A stretch of DNA of 64,000 bases, from assembly GCA_009731375.1 (NCBI GenBank), contig BJOX01000090.1, positions 77,264-141,263 on the forward strand. Direction: 5' to 3'. Source of the DNA: Paulinella micropora (Eukaryota; Cercozoa; Imbricatea; Euglyphida). The position numbers were made by a program, and so were the translations under genes. The notes below the pieces were generated by a model that did no database searches, was not told where the DNA came from, and worked only from the letters and a program-made list of their open reading frames with translations. This document shows, one piece after another, positions 16,091 to 28,000 of this stretch (position 1 is its first letter; every line of letters begins with the position of its first letter).

Positions 16091-16145
16091 CACACAAACA
16101 CACACACACACACACACACACGTGTGCACACACACACACACGTGT

Positions 16146-16183
<38 letters not shown>

Positions 16184-16224
16184 ACACACACACACACACA
16201 CACACACATGCACACACACACACA

Positions 16225-16255
<31 letters not shown>

Positions 16256-16257
16256 CA

Positions 16258-16293
<36 letters not shown>

Positions 16294-16433
16294 ACAGCAC
16301 ACACACAAACACACACACATGCACACACACACACACACACAAACACAGACAGCACGCAGACGCATAGGATGACGTACGCCCTAGTACACCCCTGACATGC
16401 CGCCACCACGCGCCAACACACAGCACACAGCAC

Positions 16434-16465
<32 letters not shown>

Positions 16466-17141
16466 GCACAGCACAGCACACACAGCACACGGCACACAGA
16501 GCACACAATACACAGCACACACCCCCACAGCACATAGAGCACCGTGACACATAGCACACACACACATACACACACACACATATACAGCACACACACACAC
16601 ACACACACGCAACACACACATACAGCACACACACACACACACACATACACACACATAGCACACACACACACACACACACANNNNNNNNNNNNNNNNNNNN
16701 NNNNNNNNNNNNNNNNNNNNNNNNNNNNNNNNNNNNNNNNNNNNNNNNNNNNNNNNNNNNNNNNNNNNNNNNNNNNNNNNNNNNNNNNNNNNNNNNNNNN
16801 NNNNNNNNNNNNNNNNNNNNNNNNNNNNNNNNNNNNNNNNNNNNNNNNNNNNNNNNNNNNNNNNNNNNNNNNNNNNNNNNNNNNNNNNNNNNNNNNNNNN
16901 NNNNNNNNNNNNNNNNNNNNNNNNNNNNNNNNNNNNNNNNNNNNNNNNNNNNNNNNNNNNNNNNNNNNNNNNNNNNNNNNNNNNNNNNNNNNNNNNNNNN
17001 NNNNNNNNNNNNNNNNNNNNNNNNNNNNNNNNNNNNNNNNNNNNNNNNNNNNNNNNNNNNNNNNNNNNNNNNNNNNNNNNNNNNNNNNNNNNNNNNNNNN
17101 NACACACACACGCACACACGCACACGCACACACACGCACGC

Positions 17142-17189
<48 letters not shown>

Positions 17190-17216
17190 GCACAGCACAC
17201 ACACACACACACACAC

Positions 17217-17282
<66 letters not shown>

Positions 17283-17345
17283 TATATGTATATATATATA
17301 TATACATATATTATATATATATTATATATATGCATAGTATTACAT

Positions 17346-17394
<49 letters not shown>

Positions 17395-17412
17395 TTCTTT
17401 CTTTCTTTCTTT
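15946..17412. repeat. CA, TA, CT microsatellites with a 421-bp gap
   Basis: (CA)n and (TA)n lie at 15975-16090, then CA with CACGTG interruptions to 16350. A short unique patch, CACAGCA repeats, the gap at 16681-17101, more CA, (CT)n and CTTT follow. Confidence 0.95.
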
Positions 17413-17760
17413 CTTTCGCCTGTCTTACCAGACCGTCGTCTGGACCGCCAAGTCTGTGTTGTCTTGATTTTGCTCTTTGCGCTGGCCGTGGCGGTATCCT
17501 ACCTGCTGCTCACTGAGGCTGACTGAGCTGTGTGCTCTGTCCACGCTGCTTTTTGCCGGACCGTCGCGCTGGCCTGCCCATTGCTCACTGACTGAGGTGT
17601 GTGAGCTGAGCCCGCCGCAAACACCAGCAACCAACAACAAACACGACCAAAACAACGACAACGACGACAAGGACGACGACAACGACGACGACGACGACGA
17701 CGACAACAACAACAACAACAACAACAACAGCTGCAACAGCAACAGCAAGCAGTAATAACT
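17413..17760. other. Unique segment with internal similarity; no gene
   Basis: Two related stretches (GACCGTCGTCTGGACCGCC near 17431 and GGACCGTCGCGCTGGCCTGC near 17558, each followed by CACTGA...TGAGCTGTG-like words) look like a diverged duplication. (CAA/CGA)n follows at 17620-17755. Confidence 0.4.
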
Positions 17761-18770
17761 ACGGTAAGGACAAAATGTGCAGAACATGGGAAAGAGCCAC
17801 GTACCGCTGTGACCAACCATCAAGCAACCAACCAATCAGCCATTCCGTACGCATCTACGCATCCCTGCATCCCCCAATCCACCAGCCAGCCAGTGAGCTA
17901 AGGCGTTTCCGCACCGGCTTAAGGGCCATTATGCCGATCGAGGTGCCACCCGCCACCGCCCACCAACTTGGTCCAACTGAGGCGCTACTAGTACTTACCA
18001 GTCTACAAAACATATTCATAATTTTAAGCAAGCATTGTTTTAATAAATATTTGCCTGGACCACTCATAGAGCTGAGTGGAAAGACGAAGAGATTTTAACT
18101 TGACTCAAAGGGGAAGAGTGAATGAAGAGCTTAATTGAGCGTAAAAAGGAAAAGAAAAATATTGGAAAATGTAAAGAGGGAGAAGTAAAAAGGGAAAATG
18201 GTCATTATGAAAGAACAAAAAAAAAAAAACTAGTAACTTGGCTTAGGATAACGTTAATCACTAATCAAAGCATATCATCGTTTGACCAGTATTTTGAAAG
18301 TTACCCCGTCAGCGCCGCTCGGGGGTGGATTGTCAAAACTCAATTAGTTGAAAGTTGCTACCGGTACTGAGCCACCGCTCGGGAGTAATATTAATTTTAA
18401 TAAGCTTATTAGAGTATGATTTTTTTTCTTTCTTTTTTTTAAAATCAACTTTTTTTTCTTTTTCATTTTATTAAAATTATTTATTTATCTATTTTCTTTA
18501 AGACTTCAATATCATATACCGGCCCACCCGGTATATGATGGCAATAGTGACTTACCGTTCCGGTCTGTTGGTTATCCTTGGTCTGGAGACAAGTTACGGA
18601 ATCCCTACTTTAGGATAGGATATCTTGCACGCTACATTAACCGCCGGCTAAGTCTGAACATTTTAAGAATCAGCTGATCAGTATTAAGTAAAATCAAAGC
18701 ACTATACTTCAACGATTTTCATCAACTATTTAAAAATTCAAAAAATTTAAAATACTAGCCGTTACAACTG
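17761..18770. other. Unique AT-rich region, no gene recognised
   Basis: About 1 kb without microsatellites marks the left edge of the transposon-rich island. Short frames at 17855-18067 (minus) and 18122-18370 (plus) lack recognisable motifs. An AT-rich stretch at 18385-18500 lies between the unknown sequence and the coiled-coil gene. Confidence 0.35.
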
Positions 18771-18774
18771 TTTT

Positions 18775-20695
18775 TCAACGGTCTGGCTGATTTCTCGTAT
18801 GTAATTTGTCAGTGACTGGTTTTCTCTGCCAGATTTTTGAAGCGTTTCTCTGCCAGATCTTTGAAGCGTTTCTCTGCCAGATCTTTGAGTTGCGCAAAGG
18901 CAAACGGTATTCCCATTTCTCTGCCAGATCTTTGAAGCGCTGTGCATTTGCTTTTTCTTCATGAGTTTGAGCCTTCAAATCCTTCAGTTCAGCTTCGACT
19001 TCTGTAGCTATAGCTTTCGATTGCGCAGCAGAAAGTTCTTCCATCTCATGCTCAAACTCCAGAACCTTCTTTGCCAATTCGTCGCGAGACTGCAGCAACA
19101 TTAGATAGTCGTGTGTACATGCAAGTAAGAAACGTAGTAATGTAAGACCGTCTTCATTTCAGTCTTGGCTTCTTTAGCTCGTTTTTGTGCCTTCCAAAAA
19201 CAAACGAAAAGTCACAATCACAGAAAATAAGAAGCGACATTAACGATTACCCTCTCTGCGTTGCCTAATTTTTTTTCCATTCCAGCTGATCCTTTTTAAA
19301 AGCCTCAACCTGTGACAAGAGGGCCGCCGCTTCGTCAGTGATACTTCAGTAAGTTTCTCCTCTAGCTCAGCAATCGTTGCTTTTGACTGGATTGACTCAC
19401 GTTGAGATGCAAACTTCAAACTCCTTTCGAGATCCAGAGACTTCAGCGCGTCGTTAACAATTCGTTGAGCCTCCTTGTCGTCACGCTGAAGGGTCTCAAT
19501 CATTTTCTTCAGTGAAGAATTTTCAGCTTTAACTACCACGAGCTCTTGCAAGGCAGTTTCATGTTGAGCAGAATCACCTTGGTCTGACTCACCCTCTTCC
19601 ACCACCTCGACTTTGCCTTGGGTTGTTAGTTGCGCTCGTATGTTCGAAGGAACGCTTCATCAACTTGGTGACGATTTTGACAACCTCAGACTGGCAGCCA
19701 GGATCCTCAACTATAAAAGGCAACAGTGCCTTTGAATCGCCGTTCAGCAAAGCTTGAAATTGAAGAGGTACTATACTGTAAATCCAATCCTTTGCTGCAG
19801 TAATAACCCTGATGTTACCACGCTTGCTCCTGTACGATAATACGAAATGAGGATAGTGGCGATTCTTCACTACGCTCAAGATGATACGCAGAACGCGGCC
19901 AAACCATACTGTGGTGTCGGAGTGTTTGAGAGTGTCACCCTTGCTCAGACTTGGCACAGCAGCTGTAATGAAGTACAGCCAAAAGTTGGGTAAGATGGTG
20001 ACGCCATTCAGCCAGCACTGCTCCAAAAAAAGGATCCTGTTTCCGCCTGCAGAATCTTCCACCAACTGGCCACCCTCTTCAGGTGATTTCCAATCGCGAC
20101 GAATAAGATCTCCATTAGCCGCTACACGGCCTGGGCGAAACAATTTCTCGTCGCCAGGATTAGTATAATTCACCTACCATACCCAAGCACACACAAAGGA
20201 GCAGAAAGAAGTAGAAGAAAAGCGAAACAAAGTTGACCTTCATGGAGACGCCAGCACGAGTCGTTCCAACCATGTCTAGAGTAAAGAAGGGTTCGGTCAA
20301 GCCCATAGAGGCTGCCAACATCTCCTTGCGATTCAAATTTCCAGTTGCCGCGCTCGACTCCAGACAGGTTGCCACAGACATAGCGGGAAACGAAACGGAC
20401 TGCAACACAAGGTGCTCGACCTGTTTCTCTTCCGATGCTTGCATGTTAGCGTCTTGAGGAATGCTTTCAGCTGCTTGGCTGGATATAGCGGGCGGGGCCT
20501 TGAACTTATCGTTTAAAAAGTGATTGGCGACATCCACACTTGCATCCATTTCAATCGCTGGCCCTAGAACAAATCAAGCAGAAAGAAAACTCTCTGCTGG
20601 ATGTTGATTACATAGTAGGAACCTGTGGTCCAAGATTGAGTAGCACTTGGTGCAGGGGATGGAGCGCTTGGGGCAGCAGCACTTTCGTCGCTCAT
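18775..20695 (-). CDS. Spliced coiled-coil gene of unknown function
   Basis: Exon 1 is 20623-20695 (MSDESAAAPSAPSPAPSATQ, ending ACAG|GTTCCT). Exon 2 is 20238-20563 and exon 3 starts at 20173; both junctions keep frame (phases 1 and 0). Exon 3 encodes a globular-looking region (FRPGRVAANGDLIRRDW, then hydrophobic segments) to about 19615. The frame then changes, by an unseen intron or an indel, into a coiled-coil segment rich in Glu, Lys and Leu (19240-19608, EELEEKLTEV-like heptads). A further coiled-coil exon (18775-19101) follows. Near the C terminus a 24-bp coding repeat (LAEKRFKD) occurs about three times. The gene is divergent from the plus-strand transposase-like gene at 21093, so it may be a second transposon-encoded protein (inference). 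Family not recognised. Confidence 0.55.
18815..18945 (-). repeat. 24-bp coding minisatellite (LAEKRFKD)
   Basis: The words CTGCCAGATCTTTGAAGCG (plus strand) occur at about 18825, 18847, 18872 and 18923. On the coding strand three units read in the LAEK frame. The unit farthest upstream is separated from the rest by about 37 bp that shift the frame, so the repeats may straddle a short intron or a frameshift. Confidence 0.7.
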
Positions 20696-21092
20696 CTCGA
20701 GTTGGAGTTGCTTTTAGTTGTGCAAAAAAACAAAAGCTAAGGTGCAGTTTTTCAAACAGGTAGCACGGTTGGCAGGGGTTAGGTCGTGAGTCAGACATTG
20801 TGCAGGTGAAGTTGTCTCTTCTGCCTGGCCATACATTACGGTAATTTTCCGCGAACCACCGGCCTTTTTTTTGGGTTGCTACGTTGCCACCTAACCGCTA
20901 CCAACCCGTCCTTTCCACCGCCACACACACACACACCGGCATAATATGTGTTCGCAAGTGGTTGCATGGCTTGTTCTTGGTCACGCATGTAGTAGTTGTA
21001 CTGTGCATTGTGTCATTTCAACTTGCTTTACCAAACTGTTTATTCATTTGTTCGACGTTTGTTTCCTGTAGTTTTCCTGTACATATAACATT

Positions 21093-22047
21093 TATGAAAA
21101 GACGACGGCATACATTTGAAGAGCGTCGAGCAATAAACGCACAGTTTGAAGAAAAGGTACATCTACCATACATCAGTCTTCTTACCATTGCTTTGTTTTC
21201 TTTTCTCGCTAATAGTGTGTGTGTGTGTGTGTTTTTTTTTTGTTTTTTTGTAGGCAAGGTTGGCACTTGCCAGGATTCGCGCAGCAATCTCCAAGCACGA
21301 TCTCCTCTGTGTCGTCTGCTCCGACGCTGCCCTCCACTTCCTCAACTACTTCCTCAACTTCCTCTTTTCATTCTTCTGTGTCAGTGTCCCGGGCAGATCA
21401 AAAAGAGCATTGTTTAATGTTGTCTGGGGTGATTGGGATGCACAAGAGGGCTTGTCTGTCTCGTTTGAGGAAAGAAAAAAAACCAGAAATTCGCTCCCCA
21501 CATAATCCTTCCTCTACCATTTCTGCTATAGATTCATTGATAGATAAGCTAGGGGGCGAGGCGGGTAGGCTTTTTGCAGAGCAGAAGGCAGAATCAGCCA
21601 TTATAGAGCTAGCCAAGTGGGGTTTTGCAGTAGTAGTACGTATTTTGCAAGACACACATGGCTTGCCCACATTTTTGCCTTCCTCTGTGCCTTCACATGT
21701 TCGCACTTTGATTGGGGAGGTGACGAGCATGTTCAAACTGAGCAAAATTTCCGCTACATGGTTTGGATTTGAAAATCTTACAACCTTGCAAGCATGTTCG
21801 GGCATGAATTTCTCGTCCACACCTGTTCATCGCGATCCCATTGCTTTGGAGTTGGGCATGAACTCGTTGGGAATTGATTTTTTTTCTATCGAAAAACCAC
21901 CCTTCACATGATCGACACATACAAAGCGCCACCTATTCGTAGAGAGTTGCACCGTCAGCAAGGTTTACGACGACTTCTCCAGTTTTCCTATTTACTTCAA
22001 ACAAGTCATACCGGTACGTTGTCATTTCCTTCTCTTCCTGCTGTGTT

Positions 22048-22094
<47 letters not shown>

Positions 22095-22431
22095 GGGNNN
22101 NNNNNNNTATATCGAAAAACCACCCTTCACATGATCGGCACATAAAAAGCGGCCACATATTCGTAGAGCGTTGCACCTTCAGCAAGGTTTACGACGACTT
22201 CTCCAGTTTCCCTATTTACTTCAAACAAGTCATACCGGTACGTTGTCATTTCGTTCTCTCCCTGCCGTGTTTTTTTTTCGAGTTTGTTTTGTTTTGTTTT
22301 TTTTCTGCAGGCGATAGCGGCTGCTGTTGCAAATGAGTGTTTTGCGCACGACATGAAGCGTAAGTTTAAGCGATCTCAGCAACAGTTGGAGGTGGCCTTC
22401 GACGCGGGGGATCAAGACGTCTGGAAGTGAG
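21093..22431 (+). CDS. Transposon-like gene, family unknown, with assembly break
   Basis: Exon 1 begins MKRRRHTFEERRAINAQFEE and ends AAG|GTACAT; the acceptor TTTTTTTGTAG at 21253 gives ARLALARIRAAISKHD in phase 0. A second, overlapping frame (21280-21909) is Ser/Thr-rich and then globular (IDSLIDKLGGEAGRLFAEQK, FGFENLTTLQACSGMNFSST), so a frame change is needed near 21300. A later segment (SKVYDDFSSFPIYFKQVIP, then a GT donor) is present twice around a 10-base gap (21888-22050 and 22112-22275). The last exon after TTTCTGCAG (22311-22431) ends QQLEVAFDAGDQDVWK and TGA. The function is unknown. The position beside transposase-like exons suggests a mobile-element protein. Confidence 0.5.
21888..22275. 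repeat. Duplicate of about 160 bp around a 10-base gap: assembly artefact
   Basis: The sequence TATCGAAAAACCACCCTTCA and the following 150 bp occur on both sides of a poly-T run, a short poly-G and a 10-N gap. Copies differ by several substitutions and small indels that change the frame. This looks like two alleles or noisy reads placed side by side, not a biological duplication. Confidence 0.75.
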
Positions 22432-22514
22432 ATGGATGTTCCCCCCCAAGCTACCACGTCATCAACACAGGCAATCATGTATGCTCTCGCGGAACAGCGA
22501 CCAGTCTTTCCAGG

Positions 22515-23245
22515 CCCGTTCGAAAGCCCCCAGTCCAATCCTTTCACATCAGCCCCAAATTTGAGGATCAGCCGCAACGCCTTCAAAGGAATCTCACTGT
22601 CTACACAGAGGAGCAGAGAGAGCGGGCCGCTTTTTTTGAGTTTCAGTTGCGATGGGGATCCTTCATCAAACGGCAGGCGCGGTACGTAAATCCCAGTGAT
22701 TGCGGGTGTCGAGCGGGTCCCTTACTGGAGCCGAGTAACTCCCTTTACGATGAGACGCGCCGGCTCCCGCTTTACATGCTAAGGTGCCCGCATGGCAATC
22801 GGTCGTGCCCTGTTCCTTTAAATTTGTCAGTGCAGTTGCTTCCCGTACTAACGTTCTTTCTTCTAGGTTTTGAGCTACAATTTCATGTCTTGCTCACGAT
22901 TTTTTTTTTCCTTTTCAAGCAAGATATGACGTTGAAGCTTTAGTTTTTGACTTAGTAATTTTTGCGCTGGTAACACAGTACTACTAAAATTAATATTTAG
23001 GATTCCTCTTGTCAATTACAAACAGCGCCAAGACGCCAAGTCTATGGTTAAAGTGCGTACATTCTGGAGCGAGCAGTTCGTTAAATTCCTTTTACGCCCT
23101 GACTCTGCGCTTAAAAAGCTTGTTCATCCACCGCCACGTCATGAATGGACTCGTTACCACAATCAATTGTGGGTGGAATGTAGACATAATAAAGTTTGGG
23201 GGAAATGCCCACGTGCAGAGAATTCCAGCAAAAAACAGATAGGCT
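22515..23245 (+). CDS. Transposon-like ORFs with Cys/His clusters
   Basis: One open frame from about 22535 to 22870 encodes EEQRERAAFFEFQLRWGSFI and then a Cys/His-bearing stretch (NPSDCGCRAG, MLRCPHGNRSCPVP). After TTTCTTCTAG (22866) and an AT-rich piece, another frame at 23035-23245 encodes FWSEQFVKFLLRPDSALKKL and then HEWTRYHNQLWVECRHNKVW. A basic, charged segment follows in another frame (23196-23378, QQIDSKRELSQDEEKEKKKS). I take these as exons, possibly decayed, of a transposon protein with zinc-binding modules. The family is not assigned. Confidence 0.4.
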
Positions 23246-23594
23246 AGCTGAGCTCCAACAAATCGATAGCAAGAGAGAATTATCTCAAGACGAGGAGAAA
23301 GAAAAAAAAAAAAGTAGAACAGGACATTCAAAAGGAGAATCGTCATTTTTTGGCAAGGGACAATATGAAAACGTTTGACGATGACTTAGAGTTAGTGAAG
23401 AATGATCTCTCTTTTCTTTTGATGATCTGTGACTTTTCACGCATGAGTGTGGGAGGAGGGAAACAAAAGACATCAACGACAGTATTGCAGTTTGACTGAT
23501 GAGTGACTGCCTGGTGGTATAAAGAAAATACGTTGACACCCTTTCTCATCGTGAGGAGAAGCAGGGTAACAACGATTAATTTTTTTTCGACAGT

Positions 23595-23712
23595 GGCTTC
23601 ACGATACTTTTGAAAGAGTTATCAAGCTGCGTGGCAAAAAAAAATAATCATGTGGTCAGACGGTGGCCGGAAACATTACAAGCAAAGATTTTCACTTGCC
23701 GAGGCTAGCCTG
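23595..23712 (+). CDS. Transposase-like exon (WSDGGRKHYKQ)
   Basis: After TTTTCGACAG the phase-0 frame reads WLHDTFERVIKLRGKK, then meets a run of nine A and a stop. With one more A the frame would continue into MWSDGGRKHYKQRFSLAEAS and a GTAAGG donor. The W-S-D-G-G...H-(F/Y)-K arrangement is typical of the second catalytic aspartate of several eukaryotic DDE transposases (family knowledge). The homopolymer indel is either a sequencing error or a real frameshift in a dying element. Confidence 0.5.
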
Positions 23713-23760
23713 GTAAGGCTTAAGCATACTTGGCTTGAGCATTTTTCTTGGCATTTCTGA

Positions 23761-23939
23761 GTCTCTAACGATGGTAAAAACCTTTGCGACTCACATACGG
23801 GCAGGATAGCCCAAATGGTAGCATATATGGCGTTCCATAATGATTGGATCTGGAAATCTGCACGTGACTTGGGCTGGCTAATTGAGACCAAGCCATCCAA
23901 TTCGCGTGCGTTGTATTTCCAAAATCCAATTTGCAGAGA
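23761..23939 (+). pseudogene. Transposase-like ORF, 5' part, split by the retrotransposon
   Basis: An open frame after TGA at 23758 encodes IAQMVAYMAFHNDWIWKSAR and further residues up to NPICRD. It is cut by the left LTR at 23940. The frame resumes at 34550. Removing LTR to LTR plus one 4-bp target duplication gives an uninterrupted frame of about 99 codons ending at TAA 34668. This is strong evidence that the retroelement landed in a coding exon of the older element. Confidence 0.65.
23936..23939. other. Target-site duplication GAGA (left)
   Basis: The four bases GAGA immediately precede the left LTR and recur immediately after the right LTR (34546-34549). Confidence 0.75.
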
Positions 23940-24176
23940 TGTAATGCCCCCAACGATAGCTCGTAAAAAGTCGGTAATACAACCAAACACAGTCCTCAAG
24001 AATGAGAATGATGTCTCGTTATATTAGCTCAGTGAAGCCAAAAAGGAAAACGGCAACAGACCAGGAATAAAATGGCATCAGGTCCAATCCGGACAAATAA
24101 TACTGAAAAACAAGCTGGTGCACCTGTCACCAGGAAAAGGTATTTTTTACCGGCTATCCGGGGGGTGATGCCTACA
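23940..24176 (-). repeat. 3' LTR of the retrotransposon (237 bp)
   Basis: Near-identical to 34309-34545, bounded by TG...CA (TGTA...TACA inverted ends). Because the element is read on the minus strand, this left copy is the 3' LTR. Confidence 0.93.
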
Positions 24177-24178
24177 GT

Positions 24179-24192
24179 ACCCCCTCCCGATT
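24179..24192 (-). promoter_or_regulatory. Polypurine tract (plus-strand primer)
   Basis: On the minus strand the bases just inside the 3' LTR read AATCGGGAGGGGGTAC, a purine run where Ty3-type elements prime second-strand synthesis. Confidence 0.7.
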
Positions 24193-25004
24193 TTATGACG
24201 GAAATAGCATTTTCGTCATACACCTTCTGATTTCTTTCTGCAAATAGTATGCGCTATGGAGTCATGCCACACAGCGCATCGACCCACGGATAGACGCTAA
24301 AAGACGATAAATATATCCTCATACGGCACGTCAAAGCGGATTCTCTAGCCTTTCTTGTAAATTTTGAACTTCTTCCCCTCAAATTTTTTTTTTCGGCAGT
24401 ATGTCAAGAACAAACGTACTATTAATAAAAAATACAAGCAGCGTGGTGCTGTAGTACGATTCCCCCTTTGATCTCCTTCTTCTTCTTATCATTATCATTA
24501 TTATTATTATTATTCACAGGGAGATCGTAAGTACATTGTCTTTTTTAATGACATACCCTTGTATAAGGCGGATATCCTATGATATAGTATTAGGGGGCCA
24601 GTCCTAATAGCTATATCCGAAGTCGAGGTGTATGTACCCGACCCTGCGATATACCGACACAAGTAGAGATTGACCGTGCTCAGGTACGACAGTATATAAT
24701 CTATCGTAAAAAATAATTTAATGAAAGTTTCAGAGAACATTTCATTTTCGAGAACATCATCCCAGGACTTGGAAAGGGTCATACCCGGGAACACCATCGC
24801 TCAATACACTAGCGATCCCCGTATACGGTGTAGTATCATCGTCGATCGACCTTTCGCACTCGTATGTTGCGATCGAATGCCAAGTTATATCACTGAGTCT
24901 TTTTAATATTCATATTGATAACTGATGATGCATGATCAAATCATGATACGCCGTGGGCAATCAATCAGTTTATTTGAGACGCATAAAGAAAAATAGTTTC
25001 TTTG
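24193..25004 (-). other. Retrotransposon 3' untranslated region
   Basis: About 810 bp between the end of pol and the polypurine tract. It is AT-rich, with a short (ATT)n at 24500 and no convincing ORF. Confidence 0.6.
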
Positions 25005-28000
25005 TCACTGCCTTCGTCGTCTGGCGCGGATTTCTTTGCCTGGTGGAGGACCACCAACAAAAGTCAGATCGAACTTTGACTGTTCGAGAATGTCCCAGAT
25101 CTTATTAGGGATTCCGCCCAACGATAATTCAAAAGGGACATCAAGCACTCCTCTTGGCAGTGTCTGAATGGTCCACGCAGTGTAATCCTTGTCTCTGGGA
25201 GTAATTGTATCATCCCATGTCTCGAGACTTTTTGCGTCTTTATATACTGGCAGATAATGTCTTGCCTTTGGAACCTCAACCGGGTCCATACTTCTCCAGA
25301 ACTGGAGTATCGGTTGTACTATCTTTGCGGCTGATGATATTTTGAGTGTCCGTGTGACACGCATCTGTCGTGGGACCGCCACGACCCGCATCAAGTATAA
25401 GTCTGAGAGAGTGTCATCAGCGACATGTTGTTCCGCTGGTCTCATCAGATAGAAAACATTTTTCACCCATGCGATGGTTGCTATCGCATCGCCTTCCTTC
25501 CATCGCTCATGGACAATCTCAACGTTGCCCGCGTTTGGGTCAGTGTCCGTCCCCTCCTCCTCCTGGTGGACGTCCTTTGATCTCATCGACCTCATCGCCT
25601 TCCTCGGTTGGTCGTTGATAAGATCATTCCGCGCTCTCCTTAGCTGCGCCTCTGTGATCTTCTCCTTCTTTCCGCTATGCTCTCGCGGAGACTTGGACTG
25701 AGTCCCCACCGCGCTTATGCGGTCAGTCTTCTCCTTGCTGTCCACCTCACTCTCCTCCTTCTCAGCTATCGGTGCCCGATAAGCATCGTCTTGGTCTATG
25801 CCAGCCTCCTTGTGGATGGGCGGCACCTCTTTGAAATCATCCTTCATCCGTTTTAACGCCTCCTCAACGGATTCATCTTCCAGTAAGAAGGGATCATACT
25901 TAATCAGCCTTCTTACATTCACAATTTGCACCTTCCCTCTACCCCTGATCTTGTAATTCAGAGGTCCCGTCTGTTCCATAATCTGATAAGGTCCTTTCCA
26001 GTGAGTGAACAGCTTAGAGCTGACTCCCTTCGGGACTTGAGGATGGTACAATAGTACAATATCCCCGACCTGGAACTTGATCTGATCCAAGTGCGCTTGT
26101 CGCACCCCTTCAGCATCAGTCTTTCGGCGCTCCGCCTCTCTATGCGCCCTGACTATTTGTTCCGCCTCCATCTTCACTCTAAGTCTCATCCCAAACAACT
26201 CATCCGCATCCGCCCAAGTGTCTTTTGGGTGAAGGAGCGAAGTCGGGATATCAGGCTCACGCCCATATACTAACTGATATGGCGAGATTGAGCTCTTCGA
26301 GCCTCCTAACGCCGTAGAGGGTAGACAGTTCATTGCAAACGCAAATGATGGTGCTGCCTCGACCCATGCTCTTTGATTCTCCTTCTTCGTGCAATACATC
26401 TTTAGCGAGGCTTTGAGGGGTCTGTGTACCCGCTCGATTTTCCCATTTGCTCGCGGGTTATAGGCAGTAACATATTGCCATTTCATCCCGTAATACTTAG
26501 ATAGTTTGTCGATGACCTCGTTATTAAAGTCCGAGCCTCGATCAGAACATATCTTTCTTGGTACTCCGATCTGTGAGATGATCCTATCGATCAGCGCCTC
26601 GGCCGTCGTCTTGCCGGTAACGTCTTTGACAGGGATGATCCACACATAGTTGGTGGCTCTGTCAATAGCCGTAAGGAGGTATTTGTAACCATCCTTCGAT
26701 TCTGGGAAAGGTCCCACATGATCAATGTGTATAAACTCAAACATCCCCGCATGAAGAGGAAATTCGCCAATCAGGCCGAAATTTGCCTTCAGTGGTGTTT
26801 TGTTTATCTTGCACGGGATGCATGCATCCACCGCCTGATCTATCTCCTCCTTCATCTTCTTCCACCAGAATCGCCTCGCTACGAACATATGAGTTCGTTG
26901 TCGACCCGGATGCGCCAAAAGTGGGCAATTGTGGGCTGCGACAAATATAAATCGTCTCAGACTCTCCGGTACCCAAAGGGTCCATTTGTCCGGCTGTGAC
27001 GCATAGCGACCGTGAAGGCCCTTGTACCACAGTAGACCATCTCTCCATCCCATCTCCTTCATCTGATCTTTGATCGCTTTCGTCATCCGTAGCTCATCCG
27101 GGTTCTGATATAACTGTATCAGTTCTTTAAACTCCGGATCTTGAGCCTGTTGTTGCCTCCATGCGGTAGGCGAGGCTATATGGATAGTACCATCTTCTAG
27201 CCGTACCCCGATTCTTTCCGGGTCATCGTCTAGGTCACTTCTCCGCTCTTGAGGAGGCTCCGCATAAACTTCCTGCGTCTCCTCTTCCTCTCTTATGTTC
27301 GCCTTCGCATTCTCATATACCTCATAGGACCACTCAGCGTCCTCCTGGGTATGTAGCTCACAACATATCCCGTGATCCGGGCCTTGTGGACTGTACCGTA
27401 GACCTGTGCGGTCATATCGGACTCCACTCGCCATCTCCATCGCCTCAATGTGGCTGACCTCATACACCTTGTCAGTGGACAAGTCTTCCATCTCCACCGT
27501 GGACACCAACGCCGATACTTCTGAGTTAAACTCTAGCCTAGAGAGGCTATCAGCGACCACATTTCGCTTTCCCGGTAGATGGACCATTGTAAAATCGAAA
27601 CAAGACAAGAACGCTTGCCACCGCGCCAGCCGTCCCGTCTGTTCATGATTCATCAACCATAACAGGTTATGATGATCAGTTCTGACAGTAAATTGAGGTC
27701 CTCCCCACAAATACTCTCTGAGCCTCTTGAGGGCCCATACTACCGCCAACGCCTCTCTTTGCCTTGTGCAATAGTTTCTCTCCGCCGCACACAACTTCCT
27801 ACTAATAAACATGATTGGGCGTAATTTCTTCTCCTCATCCTCTTGTTGTAATACAGCCCCAATCGCAAACTTAGATGCGTCTGTATCGACTACGAATTGT
27901 TTCGTAAAGTCGGGCATCGTTAACACCAGTCCTCCGTCTTTCGGGTCTTTGTAAATGAGATCTTTGAGCGCATGAAACGCTTGCAAAGCCTCTTCGTCCC

